64,000 bases of DNA from Mycolicibacter heraklionensis (GCF_019645815.1 NZ_CP080997.1:4282880-4346879); one strand, 5' to 3'. Positions 50,817-60,080 are shown, counted from the stretch's first letter. Notes: generated from the letters alone by a model not told the origin. Translations and numbers: made by a program.

Positions 50817-51290
50817 TCAGCGGTTCAGCGCATCCCCGAATGTCACCTTGAACCCGGGAATGTCCGTCAGCGGCACGGTGGCGTCATAGGTGCGCTGGTA
50901 GCCGGTGGAGCTGATCTTCCAGCCGTCGGCGGTTCTTCGGTAGGTGTCGTGATAGAACGCGGCACCGATCAGCATCAGGTTGTAGTCGGGCATGATCACC
51001 CGGTCCTGCAGATACCAGATGCCGGTGGCACTGTCCGGGCCGGCGAGGGTGATCTCGGGGTGGTTGACCCGGTGCTCGCTGATCAGGTTCCCCGGCAGGG
51101 AGGTCCGCATGAACTCCACCAGCGAGTCGCGGTCGGTGAAAGTGTGATCGCTGCCCATCGACTTGCCGTAGTCGGCGGTGACGTCTTCAGTCAGCGTGGC
51201 CGCGAAGTCGTCCCAGTGCTTGGTGTCCAGTGCCCGCAGATAGCGGTACTTGACTTGCTTGATGGCGTCTATGGCCTCGAAATCAGTCAC
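50817..51290 (-). CDS. SnoaL/NTF2-like protein
   Basis: 157 residues with IKQVKYRYLRALDTKHWDDF and a final strand pair (WYLQDRVIMP, FYHDTYRR, WKISSTGYQR) as in the SnoaL-like polyketide cyclase/hydratase family. No clear catalytic pair. It sits tail-to-tail with fadE27 and 29 bases head-to-head with fadD17; Mtb has no such gene at this point in my recollection. A role on a steroid intermediate is possible. Confidence 0.82.
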   Translation of the reverse strand: MTDFEAIDAIKQVKYRYLRALDTKHWDDFAATLTEDVTADYGKSMGSDHTFTDRDSLVEFMRTSLPGNLISEHRVNHPEITLAGPDSATGIWYLQDRVIMPDYNLMLIGAAFYHDTYRRTADGWKISSTGYQRTYDATVPLTDIPGFKVTFGDALNR

Positions 51291-51319
51291 CGCCCTATTG
51301 CAGCACTAATCTGACCACC

Positions 51320-52837
51320 ATGTCAGCACCGACCCTCGTAGACGAACAGTCCACCGTCACAGCACTGCTGGCGCGGGTGGCCGACGCGGACGACCGCGGC
51401 GTCTATTACGACGACGAGTTCGTCAGCTGGCGCGACCACATTGCGGCGGGGGCGCAATTGGGCGCCGCGCTGCGAGCCCGCCTCGATCCGGACAAGCCGC
51501 CGCATGTCGGTGTGCTGCTGGGCAATACGCCGTTCTTCTCGATGATGCTGGTGGCGGCCGCGCTGACCGGGATCGTGCCGGTGGGCTTGAACCCCACCCG
51601 CCGGGGCGCCGCCCTGGAGCGCGATGTGGCCCACGCGGACTGTCAGCTGGTGCTGGCCGACAACACCGCCGACGTCACGATCCCCGGCATGATCGATGTC
51701 GAATCACCCTCGTGGGCTGCGGAATTGGCCGGTTATGACGACACCCCGGTGACATTCCGGGACGCCGACCCCGACGAGCTGTTCATGCTGATTTTCACCT
51801 CGGGCACCAGCGGCGACCCGAAGGCGGTGCGCTGCACCCAGTGGAAGGCGGCGTTCCCGGGGGTGATGCTCTCGCAGCGGTTCGGATTGGGGCCGTCGGA
51901 TGTCTGCTATCTGTCGATGCCGCTGTTCCACTCCAACGCGGTGATGGCGGGCTGGTCGGTGGCGGTGGCCGCTGGCGCGTCGATCGCGTTGCGCCGCAAA
52001 TTCTCCGCCTCCGGTTTCATTCCCGATGTGCGCCGCTTCGGCGCGACCTACGCCAACTACGTGGGCAAGCCGCTGTCCTACGTGCTGGCCACTCCGGCCC
52101 AGCCCGACGACGCCGACAACCCGCTGCGACTGCTCTACGGCAACGAGGGTGCGCCCCGGGACCTGGAGCGGTTCGCGGCTCGGTTCGGGTGCACCGTGAT
52201 CGACGCCTTTGGCTCCACCGAGGGCGGGGTGGCGATCGGACGCACCCCGGACACCCCGGCCGGCGCGCTGGGACCGCTGATCGACGGGAACACCATCATC
52301 GACGTCGAGACGGGTGAGGAGTGCCCGCCCGGCGTGGTCGGGGAGTTGGTGAATGCCAGTGGGCGTGGCCAATTCCGCGGCTACTACCGCGATCCCGAGG
52401 CCGAGGCGCAAAGGATGGCCGGCGGGATCTACCACTCCGGCGACCTGGCCTACCGTGACGAGGCCGGCTACGCCTACTTCGCCGGCCGGCTCGGCGACTG
52501 GATGCGAGTGGACGGCGAGAACCTGGGCACCGCACCGATCGAGCGGATCCTGCTGCGCCACAACGCCGTCGCCCAAGCAGCGGTATATCCCATCCCAGAC
52601 CCCACGGTGGGCGATCAGGTGATGGCCGCGCTCGTGCTGGCCCGCGGAGCCTCGTTTGACCCCAACGACTTCCGTGCCTTCCTGGCCGAACAGCCCGATC
52701 TGGGTCCCAAGCAGTGGCCGTCCTATGTGCGGGTGGCCGACGAGTTGCCGCGCACTGAGACGTTCAAGGTGCTCAAGCGGGTGCTGTCCGCCGAGGGCAC
52801 CGAGTGCGCCGATCCGGTGTACCGGATCTCGCGGTAG
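51320..52837 (+). CDS. fadD17: FadD17, steroid side-chain acyl-CoA synthetase
   Basis: 505 residues, close to Mtb FadD17 (502). AMP-binding MLIFTSGTSGDPKAV, FGSTEGG, YHSGDLAY, WMRVDGENL and the C-terminal lysine in RTETFKVLKR. In Mtb FadD17 activates sterol acids with a C8 or C5 side chain to CoA thioesters. Follows fadE26-fadE27 with one reverse gene between. Confidence 0.93.
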   Translation: MSAPTLVDEQSTVTALLARVADADDRGVYYDDEFVSWRDHIAAGAQLGAALRARLDPDKPPHVGVLLGNTPFFSMMLVAAALTGIVPVGLNPTRRGAALERDVAHADCQLVLADNTADVTIPGMIDVESPSWAAELAGYDDTPVTFRDADPDELFMLIFTSGTSGDPKAVRCTQWKAAFPGVMLSQRFGLGPSDVCYLSMPLFHSNAVMAGWSVAVAAGASIALRRKFSASGFIPDVRRFGATYANYVGKPLSYVLATPAQPDDADNPLRLLYGNEGAPRDLERFAARFGCTVIDAFGSTEGGVAIGRTPDTPAGALGPLIDGNTIIDVETGEECPPGVVGELVNASGRGQFRGYYRDPEAEAQRMAGGIYHSGDLAYRDEAGYAYFAGRLGDWMRVDGENLGTAPIERILLRHNAVAQAAVYPIPDPTVGDQVMAALVLARGASFDPNDFRAFLAEQPDLGPKQWPSYVRVADELPRTETFKVLKRVLSAEGTECADPVYRISR

Positions 52838-52939
52838 TCGCAGGGACTTTCGCGATCCCCAGAAGGCGGATCGTCTGATATCAGCGTTGGTAGCGGCTAC
52901 CGGTCCGCAGACATACAGGGCGATGGCGGCGCCGAAAAC
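52838..52939. other. Short gap after fadD17
   Basis: 102 bases with no gene. GGTAGCGGCTACC is a small palindrome near 52889 and could be part of a weak hairpin; nothing else is recognised. Confidence 0.4.
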
Positions 52940-53356
52940 TCACGGAAGCAGAGTGAAGGACTCGATGTGGCGCGGACGGACGACAGTGAAGTGACGATGG
53001 TCGACGGTCGCGATCTCGTTGATGCCTAACCGTTCTGCGGTGGTCACCACGGAAGCGTCTACGGTGCCAAGCGGCAGGTCACGGTACTGCGCAACAAGTT
53101 CGGCGATACGTAGCCAATCCGCCGCCGCTACCGGCTCGACGGTGAACGCGCCACCGGCCAAGTCGCCGAGGAATCGCACTTCAGGCTCGACGCCCAGCCG
53201 GGTACCCAGTAGATAGACCACCTCGGTGATGACGAGCGTTGGGACGATCAACGGGCCCGGATGGGTCTGCAGAAGCTCCAGCGCTGACGAATGGTGGGCG
53301 TCGTCCGCGTCGACGTAGGCATACAGCGGACCCGCGTCGACGACAATTGCCGCTAT
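52940..53356 (-). CDS. vapC: VapC-like PIN-domain toxin without a standard start codon
   Basis: The PIN domain reads IVVDAGPLYAYVDADDAHHS near the start (first acidic residue Asp), TEVVYLL, and LGTVDASVVTTAE, then ATVDHRHF near the end, giving the four acidic residues of a metal-dependent RNase. The upstream part is open from before the antitoxin stop, but no ATG, GTG or TTG precedes VVDAGP; candidates are ATT (53347) or ATA (53356). The only TTG (53251) would drop the first third. It overlaps or abuts the VapB-like gene. It may use a rare start, or be recently inactivated. Confidence 0.6.
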   Translation of the reverse strand: MAAIVVDAGPLYAYVDADDAHHSSALELLQTHPGPLIVPTLVITEVVYLLGTRLGVEPEVRFLGDLAGGAFTVEPVAAADWLRIAELVAQYRDLPLGTVDASVVTTAERLGINEIATVDHRHFTVVRPRHIESFTLLP

Positions 53357-53580
53357 CGTCCGACCTCGGCAGCCAATATCTCCTCGATACGATCGGAGAC
53401 ATCGCTACGGCCGCTACGGCCGGCAGCTGCTGCATTCAGGCGCCGACGGCCACCGGGCTCTCCCAGGTACGCCTCAAGTGCTTCACGGCTGACCTCCGAG
53501 ATGGTCAAATTCCGTCGGCGGGCCTCATGCCGCAGACGAGCATCCAGCGCATCTGGAATCTTGACCGTCGTCCGTTTCAT
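53353..53580 (-). CDS. vapB: VapB-like ribbon-helix-helix antitoxin
   Basis: 75 residues from MKRTTVKIPDALDARLRHEA, a ribbon-helix-helix DNA-binding domain, with an acidic C-terminal helix (SDRIEEILAAEVGR) of the type that wraps the PIN toxin. Immediately upstream of the VapC-like frame on the same strand. It would bind its own promoter as a TA complex. Confidence 0.85.
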   Translation of the reverse strand: MKRTTVKIPDALDARLRHEARRRNLTISEVSREALEAYLGEPGGRRRLNAAAAGRSGRSDVSDRIEEILAAEVGR

Positions 53581-53689
53581 GTATGCCAGCATACCTTCGG
53601 TCACCATCTCCGCATCGGGGCATCCACAACCCGCGGCGACACCCCGTCAGCCGCCACGGTTCTGGGCCCCCGCACGCAATACTGAATCA

Positions 53690-54478
53690 ATGCCCGCTGC
53701 CCGCCGAGTTCTCGTCGCGGCCCTAGCCGCCGCCCTGACCCTGCTGCTGGCCTCCCCCGCCTCCGCCGAGCCCCTGCAGGCCAGCTTCGCGCAGCTGGCC
53801 AACACCATCCCTGGCAACGTCGGCATCGCCTATGCCCCGGTCGGCCAGAACCAGGTGGGCACGCTCGGGTCCCTGCAGAACGGCGTCGCCTGGTCGACCA
53901 TCAAGGTGCCGCTGGCGATCGCGGCGCTGCACGCCAACCGCCCGAACGCCCAAGAGCTGGCCGCCAAGGCCGTCACGGCATCCGACAACGACGCCGCCGA
54001 GCAGTTGTGGTCCTCGCTGGGGCCGGCGCCGCAGGCCGCCCAACAGGTGCAGGCCGTGCTGCGGGCCGGCGGCGACACCGGCACCGCGGTCGAATCCCGG
54101 CGACTCCGGCCTGAGTTCAGCGCGTTCGGCCAGACCCAGTGGCCGCTGAACCGCCAGGCCGTGTTCGCCGCCCACCTGCCGTGCATGCCCGCTGCCGCAC
54201 CCGTCTACAGCTTGATGAAGAACACGGTTCCCGATCAGCGCTGGGGCCTGGCCAGCATCGGCGCCCCGACCAAGGGCGGCTGGGGTCCGGGCCAGGGCGG
54301 CGGCTACCTGGTGCGGCAGTTCGGCATCGTGCACGCACCGGCCGGCGACCTAGCGGTGGCGCTGGCCGCCGAACCCAAAGACGGCAGCTTCGGATCCGGG
54401 ATCGCGGCGCTCAACCAGATGACCCAGTGGCTCAGTGCCCATGCCGCCGAGCTACCGGGTGGCCGCTGCGCGGGGTAG
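53690..54478 (+). CDS. Secreted serine hydrolase of beta-lactamase fold
   Basis: 262 residues. Signal peptide RRVLVAALAAALTLLLASPA with ASA-E cleavage near residue 26. STIK at 69-72 matches the SxxK of class A beta-lactamases/DD-peptidases, SDN at 98-100 matches the second motif, and KGG near residue 200 may be the third. Smaller than typical class A enzymes and not clearly BlaC; it may be a peptidoglycan-acting or inactive relative. Divergent from the vapBC pair. Confidence 0.78.
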   Translation: MPAARRVLVAALAAALTLLLASPASAEPLQASFAQLANTIPGNVGIAYAPVGQNQVGTLGSLQNGVAWSTIKVPLAIAALHANRPNAQELAAKAVTASDNDAAEQLWSSLGPAPQAAQQVQAVLRAGGDTGTAVESRRLRPEFSAFGQTQWPLNRQAVFAAHLPCMPAAAPVYSLMKNTVPDQRWGLASIGAPTKGGWGPGQGGGYLVRQFGIVHAPAGDLAVALAAEPKDGSFGSGIAALNQMTQWLSAHAAELPGGRCAG

Positions 54479-54520
54479 GTTGGCCGCTAGCCACGTGTTA
54501 CCCGCGAGTAGGAGACACCC

Positions 54521-56074
54521 ATGCCCGCCCCATCCGCCGCAGACTTCGACCGGCTGCGTCAACTGTCCGCCATCGCCGACATCGACGCGCGGCAGTCGAA
54601 GACCATCGACGAGGTCTTCACCGGTAAGCCGCTGACCACCATCCCGGTCGGCAACGCCGAGGACGTGACGGCGGCGTTCGCCAAGGCCCGCGAGGCCCAG
54701 CGCACCTGGGCGGCGCGCAGCGTCAAGGAGCGCAGCGCGATCATCGAGCGCTACCGCGATCTGGTGATCGCCAACCGGGACTTCCTGATGGACGTCTGCC
54801 AGGCCGAAACCGGCAAGGCGCGGTCAGCGGCCCAGGAGGAGATCCTCGACATCATGCTCAACGCGCGCTACTACGCGCGCCAGGCCACCAAGTTACTGGC
54901 TTCCAAGCGGGTTCCGGGGCTGCTGCCCGGCATCGTCAAGACCGTGATCAACCACCACCCCAAGGGTGTGGTGGGCGTGATCGCGCCGTGGAACTACCCG
55001 ATGACCCTGTCGATCTCCGACGCCATCCCCGCCCTGCTGGCGGGCAACGCGGTGGTGGTCAAGCCGGACAGCCAGACCCCGTACTGCACGCTGGCCAACG
55101 CCGAACTGCTGTATCAGGCCGGCCTGCCGCGCGAGTTGTTCGCGGTGGTGCCCGGCCCGGGATCGGTGGTCGGCACCGCGATCGTGCAGCAGTGCGACTA
55201 CCTGATGTTCACCGGCTCCAGCGCCACCGGCCGCACCCTGGCCGAGCAGTGCGGTTCCCGGCTGATCGGCTTCTCCGCCGAACTGGGCGGCAAGAACCCG
55301 ATGATCGTCACCAAGGGCGCCAACCTGTCCGAAGTCGCCAAGGCCGCCACCCGCGCCTGTTTCTCCAACGCCGGGCAGTTGTGCATCTCGATCGAGCGGA
55401 TCTACGTCGAGCGCGACGTCGCCGAGGAGTTCGCCGCGAAGTTCGCCGAGCAGGTGCGCGCCATGAAGCTCTCGGCCGCGTATGACTTCACCGCCGATAT
55501 GGGCAGCTTGATCTCCGAAGACCAGATCAAGACCGTCTCCAACCACGTCGACGACGCAAAGGCCAAGGGCGCCAAGGTGATCGCCGGTGGAAACGCCCGC
55601 CCGGACATCGGGCCGCTGTTCTACGAGCCGACGGTGCTGACCGACGTCACCGACGAGATGGAGTGCGGACGCAACGAGACGTTCGGCCCGGTCGTCTCCA
55701 TCTACCCCGTCGACAGCGTCGACGAGGCGATCGCCAAGGCCAACGACACCGAATACGGGCTCAACGCCAGCGTGTGGGCCGCGAGCAAGTCCCAGGGTGA
55801 GGCGATCGCCGCGCGCATCAACTCCGGCACGGTCAACGTCGACGAGGGCTACGCGCTGGCCTTCGGCAGCACCGCCGCGCCGATGGGCGGCATGAAGGCC
55901 TCCGGGGTGGGCCGTCGCCACGGCGCCGACGGAATCCTCAAGTACACCGAGTCGCAGACGGTCTCCACCGCCCGGATCCTGAATCTGGATCCGCCGCTGG
56001 GCATTTCGGCCCCGGTGTGGCAGAAGCTGCTGACCCCGATGATCCGCGCGGTGCAGGCGCTGCCCGGCCGGTAG
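54521..56074 (+). CDS. gabD2: Succinate-semialdehyde dehydrogenase, GabD2-type
   Basis: 517 residues and very like Mtb GabD2 (Rv1731, 518): TIDEVFTGKPLTTIPVG, VIAPWNYPMTL, MFTGSSATGR, the general base in SAELGGKNPM, the nucleophile in NAGQLCIS, and ETFGPVVSIYP. Oxidises succinic semialdehyde to succinate with NADP/NAD in the cytosol; other aldehydes are possible. In Mtb this gene lies elsewhere, so placement here is different. Starts 42 bases after the hydrolase. Confidence 0.9.
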   Translation: MPAPSAADFDRLRQLSAIADIDARQSKTIDEVFTGKPLTTIPVGNAEDVTAAFAKAREAQRTWAARSVKERSAIIERYRDLVIANRDFLMDVCQAETGKARSAAQEEILDIMLNARYYARQATKLLASKRVPGLLPGIVKTVINHHPKGVVGVIAPWNYPMTLSISDAIPALLAGNAVVVKPDSQTPYCTLANAELLYQAGLPRELFAVVPGPGSVVGTAIVQQCDYLMFTGSSATGRTLAEQCGSRLIGFSAELGGKNPMIVTKGANLSEVAKAATRACFSNAGQLCISIERIYVERDVAEEFAAKFAEQVRAMKLSAAYDFTADMGSLISEDQIKTVSNHVDDAKAKGAKVIAGGNARPDIGPLFYEPTVLTDVTDEMECGRNETFGPVVSIYPVDSVDEAIAKANDTEYGLNASVWAASKSQGEAIAARINSGTVNVDEGYALAFGSTAAPMGGMKASGVGRRHGADGILKYTESQTVSTARILNLDPPLGISAPVWQKLLTPMIRAVQALPGR

Positions 56075-56077
56075 CGC

Positions 56078-57493
56078 TCAGCGCCGGCCGGTGCGGTTCT
56101 TCCCCCGGTCGATGTCGCGCTCCAGCTCGGCCAGTGCGGGCTCGATCGCGTCGGCCATCTTGTGGATGTCCTCGGCGACTTCCGGGGTGGTCACGAACCC
56201 GAAGTCCAGGTGGTCGCGGTAGGAGAAGCAGGTGATGTTCAGCGCCACGTCCATCACCGGCGGGCCGAGCGGCACCAGCGACTCCAGTTCCGCGCCGGCC
56301 ATGTAGATCGGAATCGGCGGGCCCGGCACGTTGGAGACGACGAGGTTGATCGGAGCCAGCCGATTCGACAGCCCGGTCGCGGTGTAGGCACGGGCGGCCA
56401 GCTGCAGCAGCCCCGGCGGGGTGGTGTCGGTCAGTCCCATGATCTGGTGCGCCGACAGCGCCTTGGCCATCTGCTTGGCGCTCTGGGTGCTGGCGTGAAT
56501 CGTCTTGAGCCGCTGGGCCGCTCCCTCGATGTCGGTCGCCATCGATACCGTCATCGAGCTGACCTTGTTGCCGACCTCGCCCTGGCTCTCCTCGGTGCGG
56601 GTCGATACCGGGATCTGGGCGACAAGCGGCTTGTCTGGCAGTTCCCCGCGCTCGCGCAGGTACTCACGGACGGCGCCGGCGACCATGGCGAGCACGACAT
56701 CGTTGAGCTTCACCCCGTAGGCGTCCTTGACGGCCTTGATCCGGGCCAGCTCGATGCGAGTGGCGCTGATCCGCCGGTGCGGCGACACGCTGGCGTTGAA
56801 CCGGGTCACCGGGGCGTCGAAGTAACGCGGTGGTTTGCGGGGCAGCCCCAGTCCCACGGTGGCGATCTGCTGGCGAACGGTCTGCTGCAGCAGCCGGCCG
56901 ATGCGGTACGGCGTCTTCACCGCGACGTTGACCAACTCCTCGACGATACGGCGCTCGTAGCTGGGCATGGCGGAGCCATTGGATGACCCGATCGCCTCCG
57001 GGTCCGGCGGCCGTGGCTCAGGGGTGACGTCCAACATGATCTCGAACAGTCCCGCGCCGGACACGCCGTCGACGATCGCGTGATGCATCTTGGTCAGGGT
57101 CGCGACCCGGCCGCCGTTGACGCCTTCGATCACCCACATCTCCCACAGCGGGCGCGACCGATCCAACTTGTAGGACATCAGCCGTCCCACGAGCTCCTCG
57201 ACCTCGCGCCGCCCGCCCGGGGCGGGAACGCCGATGCGACGCAGGTGGAAGTCGATGTCGAGATTCTCGTCCTCCACGAACCACGGCCGGTCCAGCCCCA
57301 GCGGAGCAGGGGTGACCCGCCAACGCAGCTGCGGCAATTGCGGTAATCGCTCGATCAGAAGCTGGCGAACCCGCTCGAAGCTGTAGTTCGGCGCATTGGT
57401 GGTGTCGCAGATCGCCAACCCACCGATGTGCATGTGCCAGCCCGCCGTTTCGGCGGACCAGAACGCCGCGTCGACGCCCGAAAGTCGCTGCAT
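56078..57493 (-). CDS. WS/DGAT-family acyltransferase
   Basis: 471 residues. RLSGVDAAFWSAETAGWHMH start, HHAIVDG at 137-143 (catalytic His-His-x-x-x-Asp-Gly), and NVPGPPIPIYMAG near the C terminus. Family makes triacylglycerol or wax esters from acyl-CoA. It is convergent with gabD2 (3 bases). It could store acyl-CoA from sterol or fatty-acid breakdown (inference). Confidence 0.9.
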   Translation of the reverse strand: MQRLSGVDAAFWSAETAGWHMHIGGLAICDTTNAPNYSFERVRQLLIERLPQLPQLRWRVTPAPLGLDRPWFVEDENLDIDFHLRRIGVPAPGGRREVEELVGRLMSYKLDRSRPLWEMWVIEGVNGGRVATLTKMHHAIVDGVSGAGLFEIMLDVTPEPRPPDPEAIGSSNGSAMPSYERRIVEELVNVAVKTPYRIGRLLQQTVRQQIATVGLGLPRKPPRYFDAPVTRFNASVSPHRRISATRIELARIKAVKDAYGVKLNDVVLAMVAGAVREYLRERGELPDKPLVAQIPVSTRTEESQGEVGNKVSSMTVSMATDIEGAAQRLKTIHASTQSAKQMAKALSAHQIMGLTDTTPPGLLQLAARAYTATGLSNRLAPINLVVSNVPGPPIPIYMAGAELESLVPLGPPVMDVALNITCFSYRDHLDFGFVTTPEVAEDIHKMADAIEPALAELERDIDRGKNRTGRR

Positions 57494-57557
57494 CGACAGA
57501 GACTAGCCCGGACACCGGTTCGCCGGGAGCGGCTCACCGTCAAAAGATTCGGTGAAT

Positions 57558-59210
57558 CTAGCTCTCGGCCGCCACATGCTTCGCGTGCACCTCGTCGGCG
57601 GGGCGGGCTTCGGTCTGCTCCTTGGCCCAGCGGTAGTCGGGTTTGCCGGCCGGAGAACGTTTGACCTCGTCGACGAACCACAGACTGCGGGGCACCTTGT
57701 AGCCGGCGATCTCGGTGCGCGCGCAGGCGTTGATCTCATCCAGCGAGGGCCGGGCGTCGCCGCGCGCCTGAACCACCGCGGCCACATGCTGGCCGTAGCG
57801 GGGGTCGGGCACCCCGACCACCAGTGCGTCGAAGACGTCGGGGTGGGTCTTGAGGGCGGCCTCGACCTCCTCGGGGTAGATCTTCTCGCCACCGGAGTTG
57901 ATCGACACCGACCCACGGCCCAGCATGGTCACGGTGCCGTCGGCCTCGACCTGCGCGAAGTCGCCGGGGATCGCGTAACGCACGCCGTTGATGGTGCGGA
58001 ACGTCTCGGCGGTCTTCTTCTCGTCCTTGTAGTAGCCGACCGGGATGTGGCCGCGCTTGGCTATGATGCCACGCACGCCGGAGCCGGGCTGGACCTCGTT
58101 GCCGTCCTCGTCGAGCACCACGGTGGTCTTGTCGATGGTGACCCGGGGGCCGCCGGTGTGCGCTTCACCCTTGGCGACGATGCTGGTGCCGCCGAAACCG
58201 GTCTCGCTCGACCCGATGGAGTCGGTGATGATCCGATTGGGCAGCAGCTCCAGCAGGCGTTCCTTGATGCTCGGGCTGAACAGCGCCGCGGTGGATGCCA
58301 GCAGGAACAGCGACGACAGGTCGTACTCGTTACCGGCATCCTGATGGGCCAACAGCGCGTCCAGCAGCGGGCGCGCCATCGCGTCCCCGGTGAAGAACAG
58401 CAGGTTGACCTTGTGGTCGTGGATGGTGCGCCACACCTGATCGGCGTCGAATTCCGGTGCCAGCACCACGGTTTGGCCGCTGAACAGCGACATCCAGGTC
58501 GCCGACTGGGTGGCGCCGTGGATCATCGGCGGGATCGGGTGGCGGACCATCGGCGGGTTGGCGGCGGCCTGCTTGGCCAGGTCGTACTCGTCGGCGATCG
58601 GCTCACCGGTGGCGAAGTCGGTGCCGCCGAACAGCACCCGGTAGATGTCCTCGTGGCGCCACATCACGCCCTTGGGGAACCCGGTGGTGCCGCCGGTGTA
58701 GAGCAGGTAGATGTCGTCGGCGCTGCGCGGCCCGAAGTCACGCTCCGGCGATCCCTGCGCCAGGGCGGCCTCGAACTCCACGCCGCCGTAGCGCTGGTAG
58801 TCCAGATCGGAGCCGTCCTCGACCACCAGGATGGTCTTGACGTTCGGGGTGTCGGGCAGCACGTTGGCCACTCGGTCGGCGTACTGGCGCTCGTGCACCA
58901 GCGCAACCATGTCCGAGTTGTCGAACAGGTAGCGCAGTTCGCCCTCGACGTAGCGGAAGTTGACGTTGACCAGGATGGCGCCGGCCTTGATGATGCCGAG
59001 CATCGCGACGACGATCTCGTTGCGATTGCGGCAGTACAGGCCGACCTTGTCGTCCTTCTTGACGCCCTGGTCGATCAGGTAATGGGCCAGCCGGTTGGCC
59101 TTCTCCTCCAGCTGCGCATAGGTCAGCTGGTCAGGCCCACAGATCAGGGCAACCCGATCCGGTACGGCGTCGATGGCGTGTTCGGCTAAGTCGGCGATGT
59201 TGAGAGCCAC
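57558..59210 (-). CDS. fadD19: FadD19, 3-oxocholest-4-en-26-oate CoA ligase
   Basis: 550 residues from GTG 59210, close to Mtb FadD19 (548), starting ALNIADLAEHAIDAVPDRVA. AMP-binding YLLYTGGTTGFPKGV, SIGSSETGFGG, INSGGEKIYPEEVEAALK, and the catalytic lysine in RSPAGKPDYRW. FadD19 activates C26 sterol acids to CoA thioesters at the start of side-chain degradation. The KstR box lies 12 bases upstream of the start, so the mRNA may be almost leaderless. Confidence 0.96.
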   Translation of the reverse strand: MALNIADLAEHAIDAVPDRVALICGPDQLTYAQLEEKANRLAHYLIDQGVKKDDKVGLYCRNRNEIVVAMLGIIKAGAILVNVNFRYVEGELRYLFDNSDMVALVHERQYADRVANVLPDTPNVKTILVVEDGSDLDYQRYGGVEFEAALAQGSPERDFGPRSADDIYLLYTGGTTGFPKGVMWRHEDIYRVLFGGTDFATGEPIADEYDLAKQAAANPPMVRHPIPPMIHGATQSATWMSLFSGQTVVLAPEFDADQVWRTIHDHKVNLLFFTGDAMARPLLDALLAHQDAGNEYDLSSLFLLASTAALFSPSIKERLLELLPNRIITDSIGSSETGFGGTSIVAKGEAHTGGPRVTIDKTTVVLDEDGNEVQPGSGVRGIIAKRGHIPVGYYKDEKKTAETFRTINGVRYAIPGDFAQVEADGTVTMLGRGSVSINSGGEKIYPEEVEAALKTHPDVFDALVVGVPDPRYGQHVAAVVQARGDARPSLDEINACARTEIAGYKVPRSLWFVDEVKRSPAGKPDYRWAKEQTEARPADEVHAKHVAAES

Positions 59211-59221
59211 AACACACAAAC

Positions 59222-59235
59222 TAGAACGTGTTACA
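59222..59235. promoter_or_regulatory. KstR-type box TAGAACGTGTTACA (fadD19/echA19)
   Basis: Perfect consensus and identical over 14 bases to the fdxD/fadE26 box. It lies in the 69-base divergent region between fadD19 and echA19 and should control both. Confidence 0.83.
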
Positions 59236-59279
59236 TTTCGATTTCAAGTCGAGGTTCCCACCCGGAAAGGCGGACGCCG

Positions 59280-60080
59280 GTGAGCGAGTCGTCAGAACAG
59301 CCCCACGCCCTCATTGAGCAGCGCGGACACACCCTGATCCTGACCCTGAACCGGCCAGAGGCCCGCAACGCGCTCTCCGGCGAAATGCTGGCGATCATGG
59401 TCGAGGCCTGGGACCGTGTCGACAACGACGACGAGATCCGCTCGTGCATCCTGACCGGCGCCGGTGGTTATTTCTGCGCGGGCATGGACCTCAAGGCGGC
59501 CAACAAGAAGGCGCCGGGCGACTCCTTCAAAGACGGCAGCTACGACCCGTCGCGTATCGACGGCCTGCTCAAGGGCCGCCGGCTGACCAAGCCGTTGATC
59601 GCCGCGGTGGAAGGCCCGGCCATCGCCGGGGGCACCGAGATCCTGCAGGGCACCGACATCCGCATCGCCGGTGAAAGCGCCAAGTTCGGGATCTCCGAGG
59701 CCAAGTGGAGCTTGTACCCGATGGGCGGCTCCGCGGTGCGGCTGGTTCGCCAGATTCCCTACACCATGGCCTGTGACCTGCTGTTCACCGGTCGGCACAT
59801 CACTGCCGCCGAGGCGCTCGACATGGGCCTGATCGGCCACGTGGTGCCGGACGGTCAGGCGCTGACCAAGGCGTTGGAGATCGCCGAGCAGATCAACAAC
59901 AACGGGCCGCTGGCGGTGCAGGCCATGCTGCGCACCATCCACGAGACCGAGGGCCTGCACGAGAACGACGCCTTCAAGATCGATACCAAGATCGGCATCA
60001 AGGTGTTCTTGAGCGAGGACGCCAAGGAAGGCCCGCGGGCGTTCGCCGAGAAGCGCAAGCCGGAGTTCAAGAACCGCTGA
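59280..60080 (+). CDS. echA19: EchA19, enoyl-CoA hydratase of sterol side-chain oxidation
   Basis: 266 residues from GTG with AAAGGCGG upstream. Crotonase motifs AGGYFCAGMDLK (oxyanion) and VEGPAIAGGTEILQGTDIRI, ISEAKWSLYPMGGSAV at the catalytic region, as in Mtb EchA19 (Rv3516). Hydrates the enoyl-CoA formed by FadE26-FadE27. The stop overlaps the next start by one base (TGATG). Confidence 0.95.
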   Translation: MSESSEQPHALIEQRGHTLILTLNRPEARNALSGEMLAIMVEAWDRVDNDDEIRSCILTGAGGYFCAGMDLKAANKKAPGDSFKDGSYDPSRIDGLLKGRRLTKPLIAAVEGPAIAGGTEILQGTDIRIAGESAKFGISEAKWSLYPMGGSAVRLVRQIPYTMACDLLFTGRHITAAEALDMGLIGHVVPDGQALTKALEIAEQINNNGPLAVQAMLRTIHETEGLHENDAFKIDTKIGIKVFLSEDAKEGPRAFAEKRKPEFKNR

